NCBI GenBank assembly: GCA_024690425.1
Contig: JAILCT010000171.1
Span: 1 to 64,000, forward strand
Source: Lachnospiraceae bacterium
GTDB taxonomy: Bacteria; Bacillota_A; Clostridia; Lachnospirales; Lachnospiraceae
Direction: 5' to 3'
Length of the DNA: 64,000 bases
The notes under the pieces are model-generated. The model saw only the letters and a list, made by a program, of their open reading frames with translations, ran no database searches and was not told the DNA's origin. Each line of letters starts with the position of its first letter. Positions within the stretch are counted from its first letter, which is position 1. The position numbers and the translations under genes were made by a program. This document shows, one piece after another, positions 8,898 through 18,677 of this stretch.

Positions 8898-9691
8898 GCG
8901 CGTACCCTCCCTTCCGCTTCTCCTCTTGATATTATCTTATCCGTAAATATAGTGATGAAGCCGATGAACATGAGGAGGATCGCCGATATTATCGATCCGT
9001 TGTTCCAGTCGTAGGAATTGAAATAGCTTCCGATAAGACTGCCCATTATATATGTGCTGTTGTAGATCATATCCAGCACGACGTAATTGGTCATCGCGGG
9101 CAGGAATACCATGGTCACACCGCTTATTATTCCCGGCACGGACAGGGGGAGGATGACCTTCACAAGGACCTGGAAAAAGGAAGCCCCAAGATCATAGCCG
9201 GCCTCTATCATCGACTGATCAAGCTTGGTCAGAGCGTTAAACAGGGGCATGATCATAAAGGGAAGGAAATCATATACCATACATATCACCGTATTCATAA
9301 AGGGGTGATATGCGATATTTCCTTCAAGCAGAGTCAGTATCTCCTTAAGTGCCGTAATACGCAGGGTAAAGTTAATCCACATGGGGAGCACGAATACCAT
9401 AAGAAAGGTATGCTTCCTTGCGTACTCTCCCTTGGCCAGAATATATGCCACGGGATATGCAAGCAGCAGACATATGAGAGTCACCAGGACCGCTATTATC
9501 AGCGAATACACCAGGGTACCCATTGTCTTGCTGTTAGTAAAAAAGTCCGTGAAATTGGCAAATGAGACATGTCCCTCATCATCGGTAAAGCCATAGTATA
9601 TAACTACGAGCAGGGGCATCACAACAAAAAGTATAAGGTATATGAAATAGGGGATGACCAGCTGCCTTCGGTCAAATTTGTAATTCTTCAA
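8894..9691 (-). CDS. potB: Spermidine/putrescine ABC transporter permease
   Basis: Second permease of the polyamine importer, 265 residues, with about six membrane segments and the EAA loop EAGYDLGASFFQVLVKVILPLSVPGI. The start is a TTG at 9691 with AGGAG 9 bases upstream, and no in-frame ATG is better placed. It follows potA after 44 bases and overlaps potC by 4. The residues after the start (MKNYKFDRRQLVIPYF) lead straight into the first helix as in other PotB proteins. Confidence 0.92.
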   Translation of the reverse strand: MKNYKFDRRQLVIPYFIYLILFVVMPLLVVIYYGFTDDEGHVSFANFTDFFTNSKTMGTLVYSLIIAVLVTLICLLLAYPVAYILAKGEYARKHTFLMVFVLPMWINFTLRITALKEILTLLEGNIAYHPFMNTVICMVYDFLPFMIMPLFNALTKLDQSMIEAGYDLGASFFQVLVKVILPLSVPGIISGVTMVFLPAMTNYVVLDMIYNSTYIMGSLIGSYFNSYDWNNGSIISAILLMFIGFITIFTDKIISRGEAEGRVRA

Positions 9692-9735
9692 TGTATCATT
9701 CTCCTGTCATGGGATTTCTTCCAAAACAGCCGGGA

Positions 9736-11184
9736 TCACACCAGCCTGTAATGCATCTTATTCTTCGGGAACAGAACACTTACCTTATCGTCCTGGTTCC
9801 ACAGGTCTTCATCATCGACCACGTAATCGATCTCATGGTCGGACCTTATGGTGTAACTGTAATGATCGCCTATATAATGGAATGACACGATCCTTCCCAC
9901 GATATCTCCTTCCTTCTCATCATCGGACATCTCGGCATCCTCAGGCTGGAAGAAGGCTACCACTTCCTTGCCGTGATAATCGACAGCCTCACCGTCCTCG
10001 TCAATAAGACGTCCCCTGTGTACACGGGCAAACGGATACAGGCGATAGGGATCCACAAACCTTGAAAAATCATCAAATACAAGGAATAGGCCCTTCCCGT
10101 CAACGAAGCCGTCAATAACTCCGTGGAAGTTATTGATCGTCATATCGTAAGGTATTATGTGGATATTATCGGGAAGGACCGACAGGCCTACCTTCGTCCC
10201 CGGTTTATAATGGGACAGGCAGTGGACCTCCATCTCATACTTCCCGCACTGTACAAAAGTGACATAAAAGGTACCCTTGAAATCCGCTCTCGTGACCTCG
10301 CCCGTAAGTTGGCCCTCTCCGGGATCGACCACCAGGACATCCTCCGGACGTATCACAGCCTCTATCTTCTTGCCCTGTTCATAGTCATCCACACACTCAA
10401 ACTCGGAACCTGCAAAGGCTGCCTTCATCTTACCGGTCATAACACCGTTAAAGATATTGCTCTCTCCTATAAAGTCAGCCACGAAGACATTGGCCGGCTC
10501 ATTATATATCTCTTCCGGCGTACCCACCTGCTGGATCTTACCGTCGGCCATCACGACGACCTTATCGGACATCGTCAGCGCTTCTTCCTGATCGTGCGTA
10601 ACGAAAATAAAGGTTATTCCAAGGCGCTTATGCATGTTCTTAAGTTCAAGCTGCATCTCCTTGCGCATTTTATAATCCAGCGCACTTAAGGGTTCATCAA
10701 GAAGGAGTACCCTGGGTTCATTTACCACTGCTCTGGCTATGGCTATTCGCTGCTGCTGTCCGCCCGAGAGCGTGCCGACGCTCCTCTTCTCAAAGCCCTC
10801 CAGATCGACCAGTTCAAGAACTTCCCTGACCTTCCTGTCTATCTCCTCCCTGGGCATCTTCTTCAACTTGAGGCCGAAGGCTATATTATCGTATACGTTA
10901 AGATGGGGAAACAGGGCGTACTTCTGGAATACGGTATTGACCGGACGCTCGTTGGGCGGGAGCGCGGAGATATCACTGCCGTCAAGGAGCACCTCACCTG
11001 TTGTCGGCTTGTCAAAGCCACCTATCATCCTGAGTATCGTCGTCTTGCCGCAGCCCGACGGTCCCAACAGGGTCACAAATTCACCCTCATTTATATCAAG
11101 GCTTAAATCCTCTATAACGTTGGACTTGCCGTCATAACTCTTTTTCACATTATTAAGCCTGATTATCGTATTTGCTTCACTCAT
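9736..11184 (-). CDS. potA: Spermidine/putrescine ABC transporter ATPase with extended C-terminus
   Basis: ATPase of the polyamine importer. The ABC domain shows GPSGCGKTT (Walker A), LSGGQQQR (signature), VLLLDEPLSALD (Walker B) and TFIFVTHDQEEAL (H-loop), followed by a TOBE regulatory domain. The protein is 482 residues, against about 350-380 usually. The extra roughly 130 C-terminal residues look like a second TOBE-like beta domain (from about NNFHGVIDGFVDG onward). GGAGG lies 8 bases from the ATG at 11184; an upstream in-frame TTG overlaps this site and is rejected. It is first gene of potABCD. An extended -10 promoter is visible upstream. Confidence 0.93.
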   Translation of the reverse strand: MSEANTIIRLNNVKKSYDGKSNVIEDLSLDINEGEFVTLLGPSGCGKTTILRMIGGFDKPTTGEVLLDGSDISALPPNERPVNTVFQKYALFPHLNVYDNIAFGLKLKKMPREEIDRKVREVLELVDLEGFEKRSVGTLSGGQQQRIAIARAVVNEPRVLLLDEPLSALDYKMRKEMQLELKNMHKRLGITFIFVTHDQEEALTMSDKVVVMADGKIQQVGTPEEIYNEPANVFVADFIGESNIFNGVMTGKMKAAFAGSEFECVDDYEQGKKIEAVIRPEDVLVVDPGEGQLTGEVTRADFKGTFYVTFVQCGKYEMEVHCLSHYKPGTKVGLSVLPDNIHIIPYDMTINNFHGVIDGFVDGKGLFLVFDDFSRFVDPYRLYPFARVHRGRLIDEDGEAVDYHGKEVVAFFQPEDAEMSDDEKEGDIVGRIVSFHYIGDHYSYTIRSDHEIDYVVDDEDLWNQDDKVSVLFPKNKMHYRLV

Positions 11185-11327
11185 CACACTGTCCTCCAAA
11201 AATAAATCATGAAGATTATAGCATCAAATACTCATCTGTAACAGCATTATCTTAACTTATGGCAAAACTCCTTTAAATATGTTAAAAAAACAAGTATAAT
11301 CATAAGAAAAGAGCCCGGGAGGACAGT
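11185..11327. promoter_or_regulatory. Divergent promoter region between potA and the GGDEF gene
   Basis: For potA (minus strand), TATAAT lies at 11220-11215, preceded by TGC (extended -10), with a weak GTTACA about 16 bases further upstream. For the plus-strand gene, TATAAT lies at 11295-11300, 28 bases before the ATG at 11328, with no good -35. The ribosome site GGGAGG sits 5 bases before that ATG. No operator-like palindrome was seen here. Confidence 0.55.
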
Positions 11328-13694
11328 ATGGCAAAAGACGAGAGGATTTATCATGTCGGTGTGATGCTCGGTAACATCCATACCCAGCATCCCAAGGAAC
11401 TTATCGAAGGAATATATGAGGCGGCGTGCGGTGAGAATGTAAACGTCACGCTCTTTCTGGGTGCCCAGGGCAATGCCTTTGATTTCTGGAAACAGAGCAA
11501 TGCTTCCGGCACCATGTCGTATCATTACCAGTTCAATGACCTGTATGACTATGCCCTGATAAGCAAGCTCGATGTTCTGATCATATCCTACGGAACCCTG
11601 TGTATTTATTTCGATCAGGATGACAAGGAAGAATTCTTCAGCAAGTTCAGGCAGGTTCCTCTTATAATCCTCGAGGAATACGAGGAAGATTCAACAGACA
11701 GCTTCATAATGAGCGATAATTACGGCAGCATGACCAACATCATGGAGCATCTCATATGCCACCATAATTATAAGAAGATACTCCATATAAGCGGTCCCCT
11801 GAACAACACCGATGCTACCGAGAGGCGGAATGCCTATCTTGATGCCATGAAGCGCAACGGCCTTCCCGTGACCGACTCAATGATCGGATACGGCGACTAC
11901 TCGACCGATGTGGATGAGATCGTAAATAAGCTGTTGGATGATAATCCGGATGCCGAAGCCATTGTAAGTGCCAATGACGAAATGGCAATAAGTGCATACA
12001 GGGTATGCAAGCAGCGCGGGCTGGTGATCGGTAAGGATATCGCGATTACCGGTTATGACGATATAGAACTTGCCCAGCGTATGGACCCGCCCCTGACGAC
12101 CGCCGAACAGGACGGACTTGATATGGGTTATAAGGCCCTTAAGCTTGCCGTATCCGTGTGCAGGGAACATAAGCCCAAGCAGATCATGCTCCCCGCCCGT
12201 TTTAAGCAGAGGGGATCATGCGGATGCGCTTATTACAGTTCCCACGGCCAGACACTTATGCTGGAGATACTGAAGATGCTTTCGGGCCCCGAAGATCATT
12301 CAAATATCGAGGCTGCATCAACCCTTGCGGCACAGTCATCTCTTCGAAGCATCAATACAGAAGAAACCACCGCCATGTGCAGGGAATACTATATAAGCTT
12401 CCTGGAACTTCTTCTTAAGATCCGTTCGGGTATCCTCACTGAAGATGACAGGCAGCACATAGGAGCCCAGGCATTGAAGCTGGTCCGCGAGCTGTTTGTG
12501 GCTGTTACCGAAGAATACCTCAATATCTCACGCTTCAGTGAGACCATGCATCAGGTAACGGAACAGATAATGGCATCTACAACAGAGAGAGAAGCCATGC
12601 TCCTTGAGAACCATGTCTTCGAGGTAACCGATACCTATATAGAATCGTTCGTTATGCATGAGAGTGCCGAGACCTACAACATACTCCAGCGCAAGAACTG
12701 GATGGCTCCGGCCATGATACAGAAGATGATAGAGAATGTCGGCAATGAGAAGAACTTCTACCGCCTGGCCATGGAACACATCAAGGGCCAGGGCGCCAAG
12801 AGTGCTTACCTGTACCTGATGAAGACACCCAAGCGTTATCCCCGCGGCAAGGTGTTTACCTGCCCCAAGGAGATGTATCTTGCCAGTGAATATGTTAACG
12901 GTGAGATAAAGTCATATGCTCCGGACAAGCGGCCCGTCATATCCATGAAGGACGGGATCGGGTCAAGATATCCCAAGACTCCCGGCCACCGCTATGTTGC
13001 CTTCATACTCTTCGCCGAAGAATATCAGTACGGTCTCATGCTGTGCGAAACCGACGCCGGATCCGTCGGGATCCTCTACGGTATCGGTCTTCAGATAAGC
13101 ACTGCACAGGCCTACCTTCAGATGAGCAAAAAGGAGATGGAAGCCAAGAAGAAGCTTGAGGATACCCTCAAGATGCTCAAGGACAAGAACGAGATCCTTA
13201 ACTTCATCTCAACGAACGACCAGCTGACCGGACTGTATAACAGAAGAGGCTTTATGGAACGGCTCATAACCGCCAATAAGGATAACATAGGCAAAAAGGC
13301 CGTCATCTTCTTCTCGGACCTTGATCACTTAAAGCAGATCAACGATCTCTTCGGACACGGTGAAGGCGACTATGCCCTTACCAACGCAGCCGAGATACTC
13401 AAGAAAACCTTCAGGCTTCCGGGCTTCTCCGGGCGTATCGGCGGTGATGAGTTCATATCGTTTATGGTACTGACCGGCAAGGAAAAGCCGGAGAAGATAA
13501 TTAAAGAAATGAAGGATAAGTGCAAGGCTCTCAATGATGTAAGCTTTAAGCCCTTCTACGTTGAATTCTCGACAGGGTATGTTGAATTCACATGCTCTCC
13601 CGATGCATCGATAACCGAGCTTATCGGCAGGGCTGATGAGATACTCTATGAAGCCAAGAAGACGCGCCGGCAGATCATAGCGCGTACTCCCTGA
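11328..13694 (+). CDS. Cytosolic LacI-type ligand sensor fused to a GGDEF diguanylate cyclase
   Basis: A 788-residue protein with no signal peptide or membrane helix. Residues 7-295 look like the sugar-binding part of LacI/PurR regulators (ILHISGP, AIVSANDEMAISAYRV, DIAITGYDDIELAQ) but no HTH precedes them. After RGSCGC (295-300) comes a helical region (310-480), a GAF-like region (about 480-590), a coiled coil (595-630) and a GGDEF domain with DQLTGLYNRRGF (631) and RIGGDEF (703-709). The inhibitory I-site is degenerate (RLPG at 696-699), so product inhibition may be absent. A sugar or uronate would be expected to control c-di-GMP synthesis. It is divergent from pot and converges on uxaA with a 22-base gap. 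Confidence 0.88.
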   Translation: MAKDERIYHVGVMLGNIHTQHPKELIEGIYEAACGENVNVTLFLGAQGNAFDFWKQSNASGTMSYHYQFNDLYDYALISKLDVLIISYGTLCIYFDQDDKEEFFSKFRQVPLIILEEYEEDSTDSFIMSDNYGSMTNIMEHLICHHNYKKILHISGPLNNTDATERRNAYLDAMKRNGLPVTDSMIGYGDYSTDVDEIVNKLLDDNPDAEAIVSANDEMAISAYRVCKQRGLVIGKDIAITGYDDIELAQRMDPPLTTAEQDGLDMGYKALKLAVSVCREHKPKQIMLPARFKQRGSCGCAYYSSHGQTLMLEILKMLSGPEDHSNIEAASTLAAQSSLRSINTEETTAMCREYYISFLELLLKIRSGILTEDDRQHIGAQALKLVRELFVAVTEEYLNISRFSETMHQVTEQIMASTTEREAMLLENHVFEVTDTYIESFVMHESAETYNILQRKNWMAPAMIQKMIENVGNEKNFYRLAMEHIKGQGAKSAYLYLMKTPKRYPRGKVFTCPKEMYLASEYVNGEIKSYAPDKRPVISMKDGIGSRYPKTPGHRYVAFILFAEEYQYGLMLCETDAGSVGILYGIGLQISTAQAYLQMSKKEMEAKKKLEDTLKMLKDKNEILNFISTNDQLTGLYNRRGFMERLITANKDNIGKKAVIFFSDLDHLKQINDLFGHGEGDYALTNAAEILKKTFRLPGFSGRIGGDEFISFMVLTGKEKPEKIIKEMKDKCKALNDVSFKPFYVEFSTGYVEFTCSPDASITELIGRADEILYEAKKTRRQIIARTP

Positions 13695-13716
13695 TATGTG
13701 CTGCTCCATGATATGT

Positions 13717-15198
13717 TTACAGGGTCACGCCATCCTTTAATATGGCAATATCCCTGTATCCGTTAATTTCCTGTTTTGTATTAAGTCCCGAAGCCGTGGA
13801 CAGGACCAGTTCAAGAAGCCTGTCTGCGGCTTCTTCTATTGTTTCGCTGCCCCTTGCTATCATGCCTGCGTTAAAGTCTATCCAGTTGCCCTTGTTCTCA
13901 TACAGTTCACTGTTCGAGGATATCTTCAGTGTGGGAACCGGAGCGCCGAAAGGTGTCCCCCTTCCCGTCGTAAAGAGGATCATATGAGCTCCGGCCGCTG
14001 TAAGGTCCGTAGTCGATACCATATCATTCCCGGGTCCTGACAGGAGCGTAAGTCCCTTGCACCTGACACCCTCGCCGTATTTAAGTATATCGACTATCGT
14101 GGAGCTTCCGCCCTTCTGTACGCATCCGCAGGATTTATCCTCAAGAGTCGTTATGCCTCCGGCCTTGTTGCCTGGGCTCGGATTCTCATACACCGTCTGG
14201 CCATGGTCAACAAAGTATTTCTTAAAGTCATTGACCATATCCACTGCCCTGTCAAATATCTCCCTGTCCCTGCATCTGTTAAAGAGAAGGGACTCGGCTC
14301 CGAACATCTCCGGCACCTCCGTAAGTATGGTTGAACCGCCCATTGATATGAGCTTATCGGAGAACCGTCCGACAGTAGGATTGGCTGTAATGCCCGACAG
14401 GCCGTCGGAACCTCCGCACTTAAGTCCTACTATGAGCTCTGATGCATCCGTCTCTGTCCGTTCAAAGGAACCTGCATACCTGCACAATTCTTCTAAAAGG
14501 GCCCTTCCTTCCTTCAGTTCATCCTCGGATTTCTGACAGGTCAGGAACTTAACCCGGTCACTGTCCAATTCCTTAAGCTCTTCCTTAAACTGGTCCATTG
14601 TGAGGTTCTCACACCCAAGTGAAAGGACCAGTACTCCTCCTGCATTCGGATGACGTACCAGAGCTGTCAAGATCTTTTTCGTTGTCTCATGATCGTCTCC
14701 GGTCTGTGAGCATCCGTACGGATGTGTGAAGGTATATATCCCGTCTACAGACCCGCTGACAAGATCCTGATTGTCCCTGACAAGGCTCTGGGCTATGGAG
14801 TTGACGCATCCCACGGTCGGGATTATCCATATCTCATTGCGGATACCTACCTTTCCGTCCCTTCTCCTGTACCCCATGAAGGTCCTCTTATCTGCGGGCG
14901 GCAGATCGTTAAAGGCAGGTTCATACGTATAACCTGCCTTCTCGGTAAGGGCAGTCCTTACATTGTGTGTATGGACAAAACTTCCCGCCTTTATGTCATC
15001 ACTTGCAAGGCCTATCCTGTTACCGTACTTGATCACGGGACTGCCTGCACTGATGTCCTTTATTGCTATCTTATGCCCCCTGCCCACATCATCAAGGGCA
15101 ACGACCGGGTCATACTCTCCCCTTATCGTCTCTCCCTTTTTTATATCGCGAAGGGCTACAACAACATTATCTTCAGAAGATATCCTAATCGTATCCAA
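13717..15198 (-). CDS. uxaA: Altronate dehydratase
   Basis: Dehydrates D-altronate to 2-keto-3-deoxygluconate (EC 4.2.1.7) in the galacturonate branch. It has 493 residues: an N-terminal SAF domain (to about 95) with HTHN at 76-79, then the large catalytic domain with HPYGCSQTGDDHE, LGCENL, CGGSDGLSGITANP and KSCGCVQKGG. The start is a TTG at 15198 with AGGAGG 6 bases upstream. It is the last gene of the long uronate operon, after uxaB. No terminator is evident between it and the converging GGDEF gene. Confidence 0.95.
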   Translation of the reverse strand: MDTIRISSEDNVVVALRDIKKGETIRGEYDPVVALDDVGRGHKIAIKDISAGSPVIKYGNRIGLASDDIKAGSFVHTHNVRTALTEKAGYTYEPAFNDLPPADKRTFMGYRRRDGKVGIRNEIWIIPTVGCVNSIAQSLVRDNQDLVSGSVDGIYTFTHPYGCSQTGDDHETTKKILTALVRHPNAGGVLVLSLGCENLTMDQFKEELKELDSDRVKFLTCQKSEDELKEGRALLEELCRYAGSFERTETDASELIVGLKCGGSDGLSGITANPTVGRFSDKLISMGGSTILTEVPEMFGAESLLFNRCRDREIFDRAVDMVNDFKKYFVDHGQTVYENPSPGNKAGGITTLEDKSCGCVQKGGSSTIVDILKYGEGVRCKGLTLLSGPGNDMVSTTDLTAAGAHMILFTTGRGTPFGAPVPTLKISSNSELYENKGNWIDFNAGMIARGSETIEEAADRLLELVLSTASGLNTKQEINGYRDIAILKDGVTL

Positions 15199-15235
15199 GA
15201 TCTTCCTCCTGATCTGTGTATCTTTAATTGATCTA

Positions 15236-16720
15236 TTAAGCCTGTATCCTTCTCATGGCTTCATACATTCCGATATCCGCGATGAGCTCAAGGTCATCCC
15301 TTACCGCTTCCTTAAAGCCCGGAAGCTTCTTAAGGGAATCCCCCCACATCTTCTCATTATCCGTAATGGCTTCGGTAAGTTCCAAGAACCCTGCATCCTT
15401 AAGCCGCAAGAATTCCTCAAGGACCCATTCATCATCCTTTATAAGAAATCCCTGTCCGTCGCGCTCACCCTTAAGGGCTCCTTCTTCAAGAGCCCTGCCG
15501 CTGTGGTAGAAGCTTAAATAAGCTGCGAAGGAAAACGTAAGTACCCTCGGGAGTTCACCCTTCAGCTCATGGTATTCAAGCAGGGACGGCATTACCCTGG
15601 CCTTCCATTTCGCGGTTGAATTCAACGCGATCGACAGAAGCTCATGGTCTATAAAGGGGTTGGCGAACCTGTCAAAAACAGCTTCGGTAAAGTCCTCAAG
15701 CTCCTTCTTATCAAGTCCCTTAAGCACGGGGATTATCTCATCATAAAGGGCCTTCTTCATATATCCCCTTATGCAGTCATCCTCCATGCAGTCCCTTACT
15801 ATATCCCTGCCGGCAAGATATGCCGCAAGAACCATTGATGTATGGGCACCGTTCAGTATCCTTACCTTGCGCTTCTTATATGCATCAACATTATCAACCA
15901 CGCTCACGGCAAGGCCAGCCTTATCCGCCGGGAACTCATCCATTATGTTCTTCGGTCCTTCAATGATCCATGATGCAAATACCTCGCCTGCATCAAGAAG
16001 GTCATCCCTGTATCCGAGTTCTTCGCATATCGCCTCAGCCTCGCCCTTGGGATATCCCGGAACTATCCTGTCAACAAGCGTGGAGCAGAAGATATTCTCC
16101 TTCTTCGTCCATTTTGCAAAATCATCCGGAAGCTCCCAGAGCTTTATATATTTCTGTACGCAGGAAAAGAGTTCGTCCCCGTTCCTGTCTATCAGTTCAC
16201 ATGAAAGGATTATAAAACCCGGAAGGGCATTCTTATATCTCTCATAGAGAAACCTGGTAAGCTTGCCCGGAAAGCTTGATGCCGGTTCATCCGTAAACCT
16301 GCAGTCCGGATCGAATACAATGCCTGCCTCAGTCGTATTGCTGACGATGAACCTTAAGTCCTTGTTGGCTGCGCATTTCAAAAAGGCTTCATTATCCTCA
16401 TATGGATTGATGCATCTTGAAACACAGGAGATGATCCTCTTCTCATCTACTCTCCTGCCCTTCTCCTGGCCCCGCAGCAGCAGCGTATACAGGCCTTCCT
16501 GACTGTTTATGGTATTCCAGTGTTTACCGGTACCCCTGGGTGTTACCAGAACTACCTTACCGTTAAATCCGGCCTTCTCGTTCATCACGTCGATAAAATG
16601 ATCGGTAAAAGCCCGAAGGAAATTACCCTCGCCAAACTGGAGGACCCTCTCCGGTGCATCCTTTAACAGGTAGCCCTCGTAACCTATTTTCTTAAGTAAA
16701 CCGTAACTTAATATGTCCAT
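15236..16720 (-). CDS. uxaB: Tagaturonate reductase
   Basis: NADH-dependent reduction of D-tagaturonate to D-altronate (EC 1.1.1.58). It has 494 residues and belongs to the mannitol dehydrogenase family. UxaB-type landmarks are VLQFGEGNFLRAFTDHFID near the N-terminus, VTPRGTGK, FIVSNTTEAGI and KVRILNGAHTSMV, which carries the catalytic Lys/Asn/His. It is clearly different from the fructuronate reductase at 3825-5435. It starts 3 bases after the kduI stop with only a weak ribosome site, suggesting coupled translation, and sits directly before uxaA, its pathway partner. Confidence 0.93.
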   Translation of the reverse strand: MDILSYGLLKKIGYEGYLLKDAPERVLQFGEGNFLRAFTDHFIDVMNEKAGFNGKVVLVTPRGTGKHWNTINSQEGLYTLLLRGQEKGRRVDEKRIISCVSRCINPYEDNEAFLKCAANKDLRFIVSNTTEAGIVFDPDCRFTDEPASSFPGKLTRFLYERYKNALPGFIILSCELIDRNGDELFSCVQKYIKLWELPDDFAKWTKKENIFCSTLVDRIVPGYPKGEAEAICEELGYRDDLLDAGEVFASWIIEGPKNIMDEFPADKAGLAVSVVDNVDAYKKRKVRILNGAHTSMVLAAYLAGRDIVRDCMEDDCIRGYMKKALYDEIIPVLKGLDKKELEDFTEAVFDRFANPFIDHELLSIALNSTAKWKARVMPSLLEYHELKGELPRVLTFSFAAYLSFYHSGRALEEGALKGERDGQGFLIKDDEWVLEEFLRLKDAGFLELTEAITDNEKMWGDSLKKLPGFKEAVRDDLELIADIGMYEAMRRIQA

Positions 16721-16723
16721 TCT

Positions 16724-17587
16724 CTACATAAGCTCCGTATTGGCAATATTATCCATATCATCGAAATCCTGGTTCTCGCCGACCATGCCCCAGATAAAGG
16801 TGTAGGCCCGCGTTCCGGCACCGGCATGTATGGACCAGCTGGGACTTATCACAGCCTGTTCATTGCGCACTATAAGGTGCCTTGTCTCCTGAGCTTCTCC
16901 CATGAAGTGGCATACATATGCATCAGCAGGAAGATCGAAATAGAGATATACCTCCATGCGCCTGTCATGTGTATGACATGGCATCGTGTTCCACACACTG
17001 CCCGGCTTAAGCTCGGTCATTCCCATCTCGAGCTGACAGGTCTCTACCTGGCCGGGAAGGATATACTTGTTGATCACCCTGTGGTTAGACTCTTCAAGGC
17101 TTCCCAGTTCCTTCTTGTTCTCATCCTTTATAATGACCACACCCTCTTCCGGCGTTCCTTCCCTCTTGATGAGGACCGTCGGATAGGTCATATGGGCAGG
17201 AGCCGAGTTGATATAGAACCTGGCGGGCTTACCCGGATCGACCGAGGCAAAGGAAATGTCCTTGGAACCCATTCCTATATACATTCCTTCCTTATACGCG
17301 ACTTTATATTCCCTGCCGTCTATCGTGACCACCCCGTCGCCGCCTATATTTATCACACCCATTTCCCTGCGCTCAAGGAAATATGAAGCCCTCAGTTCAC
17401 TGCCTGCCGTAAGTACGAGCTTATCCCGTACGGGAACCGCTGAACCGGTGATTATCCTGTCGATGTGGCTGTACACAAGCTTTATCTCATCCTCTTTAAA
17501 GAGATCGTCGATAAGGAATTCCTTCCTTAATCTTGCGGTATCATAATGCTTCTCATCAGCCGGTGAACATGCTGTTCTTATCTCCAT
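16724..17587 (-). CDS. kduI: 5-keto-4-deoxyuronate isomerase
   Basis: Isomerises 5-keto-4-deoxyuronate (DKI) to 2,5-diketo-3-deoxygluconate (EC 5.3.1.17), a step in using unsaturated uronates from lyase digestion of pectin. It is a 287-residue cupin-fold protein, the usual length. Expected zinc ligands are visible as H205, H207 and E212 (HTHDRRMEVYLYF) and H254 (SWSIHAGAG). GGGAGG lies before the ATG. It lies between kdgK and uxaB in the uronate operon. Its partners KduD (25727) and KdgF (33062) are encoded nearby in separate units. Confidence 0.95.
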   Translation of the reverse strand: MEIRTACSPADEKHYDTARLRKEFLIDDLFKEDEIKLVYSHIDRIITGSAVPVRDKLVLTAGSELRASYFLERREMGVINIGGDGVVTIDGREYKVAYKEGMYIGMGSKDISFASVDPGKPARFYINSAPAHMTYPTVLIKREGTPEEGVVIIKDENKKELGSLEESNHRVINKYILPGQVETCQLEMGMTELKPGSVWNTMPCHTHDRRMEVYLYFDLPADAYVCHFMGEAQETRHLIVRNEQAVISPSWSIHAGAGTRAYTFIWGMVGENQDFDDMDNIANTELM

Positions 17588-17622
17588 ATCTTTCCCTCCC
17601 TGTCCTGTTATGAACGTGTTTA

Positions 17623-18645
17623 CTATCTCTGAACCCTGCCTGAGCCGTCTCCGCCTGCAAGCTTCCTGACTTCATCTACGGTAACCCTGTTAAAGTCAGC
17701 CTCAACGGTATGCTTAAGTGCCGAAGCGGCAACTGCGAACTCAATGGCATCCTGGGTTGAATACCCGCTTATCAGGGCATATATAAGGCCGCCGCCGAAG
17801 CTGTCTCCTCCGCCTACCCTGTCAACTATCCTTAAGTGATACTGCTTGGAGAAGCAGTAATCCTTGCCGTCGTAGAGCATGCCCTGCCAGTCATTGTCAC
17901 TGGCTGATATCGATGTACGAAGGGTGATCGCTACCTTCTCAAAACCGAACTTCTCGGCAAGCTGTCTTGCAACCGACTTATAACCTTCATTGTTGAGCTT
18001 ACCGCCGTAGATATCTGTTCCCTCTGCCTCGATACCGAATACATCCTTGGCATCCTCTTCATTGGATATGCACACATCCACATATTCGCACAGCTTCGTC
18101 ATGGCTTCCCTTGCCTGGTCCCTTGTCCACAGCTTGCTCCTGTAATTAAGGTCGCAGCTTATCTTCACGCCATGAGCATGAGCAGCCTTGCATGCTTCTA
18201 TGCATATCTCTACGAGATTCTCGCCAAGGGCGGGAGTTATTCCGGTGAAGTGGAACCACTCGGCCCCGTCAAATATCTTGTCCCAGTCAAAGTCAGAAGC
18301 TGAGGCTTCCTGTATTGCGGAGTGCTTTCTGTCATATATGCATACGCTTCCCCTCTGGGAAGCTCCCTTCTCCATATAGTAGATCCCTACCCTGTCTCCG
18401 CCTCTTACGATATAGCTTGTGTCAACGCCGAAATACCTTAAGCTGTTAACGGCAGCCTGACCTATCGCATGTGAGGGCAGCTTGGTAACAAATGCCGTAT
18501 CCAGTCCGTAATTGGCCAGGGAAACGGACACATTGGCCTCGCCTCCGCCGAATGTAGCCTGAAGCTGGTCATTCTGCAGAAAACGGTAATACCCGTTTGG
18601 TGAAAGCCTTAACATTATCTCTCCGAAAGTTACTATCCTTCCCAT
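17623..18645 (-). CDS. kdgK: 2-keto-3-deoxygluconate kinase (PfkB family)
   Basis: Phosphorylates KDG to KDPG (EC 2.7.1.45). It is a 340-residue ribokinase-fold protein with GGGEANVSVSLANYG near the N-terminus, DLNYRSKLW in the middle and DRVGGGDSFGGGLIYAL near the C-terminus, where the Asp is the catalytic base of the family. AGGAGG precedes the ATG. It lies directly downstream of the aldolase gene, so the last two steps of the pathway are made together. Confidence 0.95.
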   Translation of the reverse strand: MGRIVTFGEIMLRLSPNGYYRFLQNDQLQATFGGGEANVSVSLANYGLDTAFVTKLPSHAIGQAAVNSLRYFGVDTSYIVRGGDRVGIYYMEKGASQRGSVCIYDRKHSAIQEASASDFDWDKIFDGAEWFHFTGITPALGENLVEICIEACKAAHAHGVKISCDLNYRSKLWTRDQAREAMTKLCEYVDVCISNEEDAKDVFGIEAEGTDIYGGKLNNEGYKSVARQLAEKFGFEKVAITLRTSISASDNDWQGMLYDGKDYCFSKQYHLRIVDRVGGGDSFGGGLIYALISGYSTQDAIEFAVAASALKHTVEADFNRVTVDEVRKLAGGDGSGRVQR

Positions 18646-18677
18646 TTTTCATCCTCCTGATCTGTTGGTTCTGTTTA

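Noticed and set aside
11252..11275. Possible small gene on the minus strand after AAAGGAG between potA and the GGDEF gene
   Set aside because: No start codon with a sustained open frame is well placed behind the ribosome-site-like sequence.
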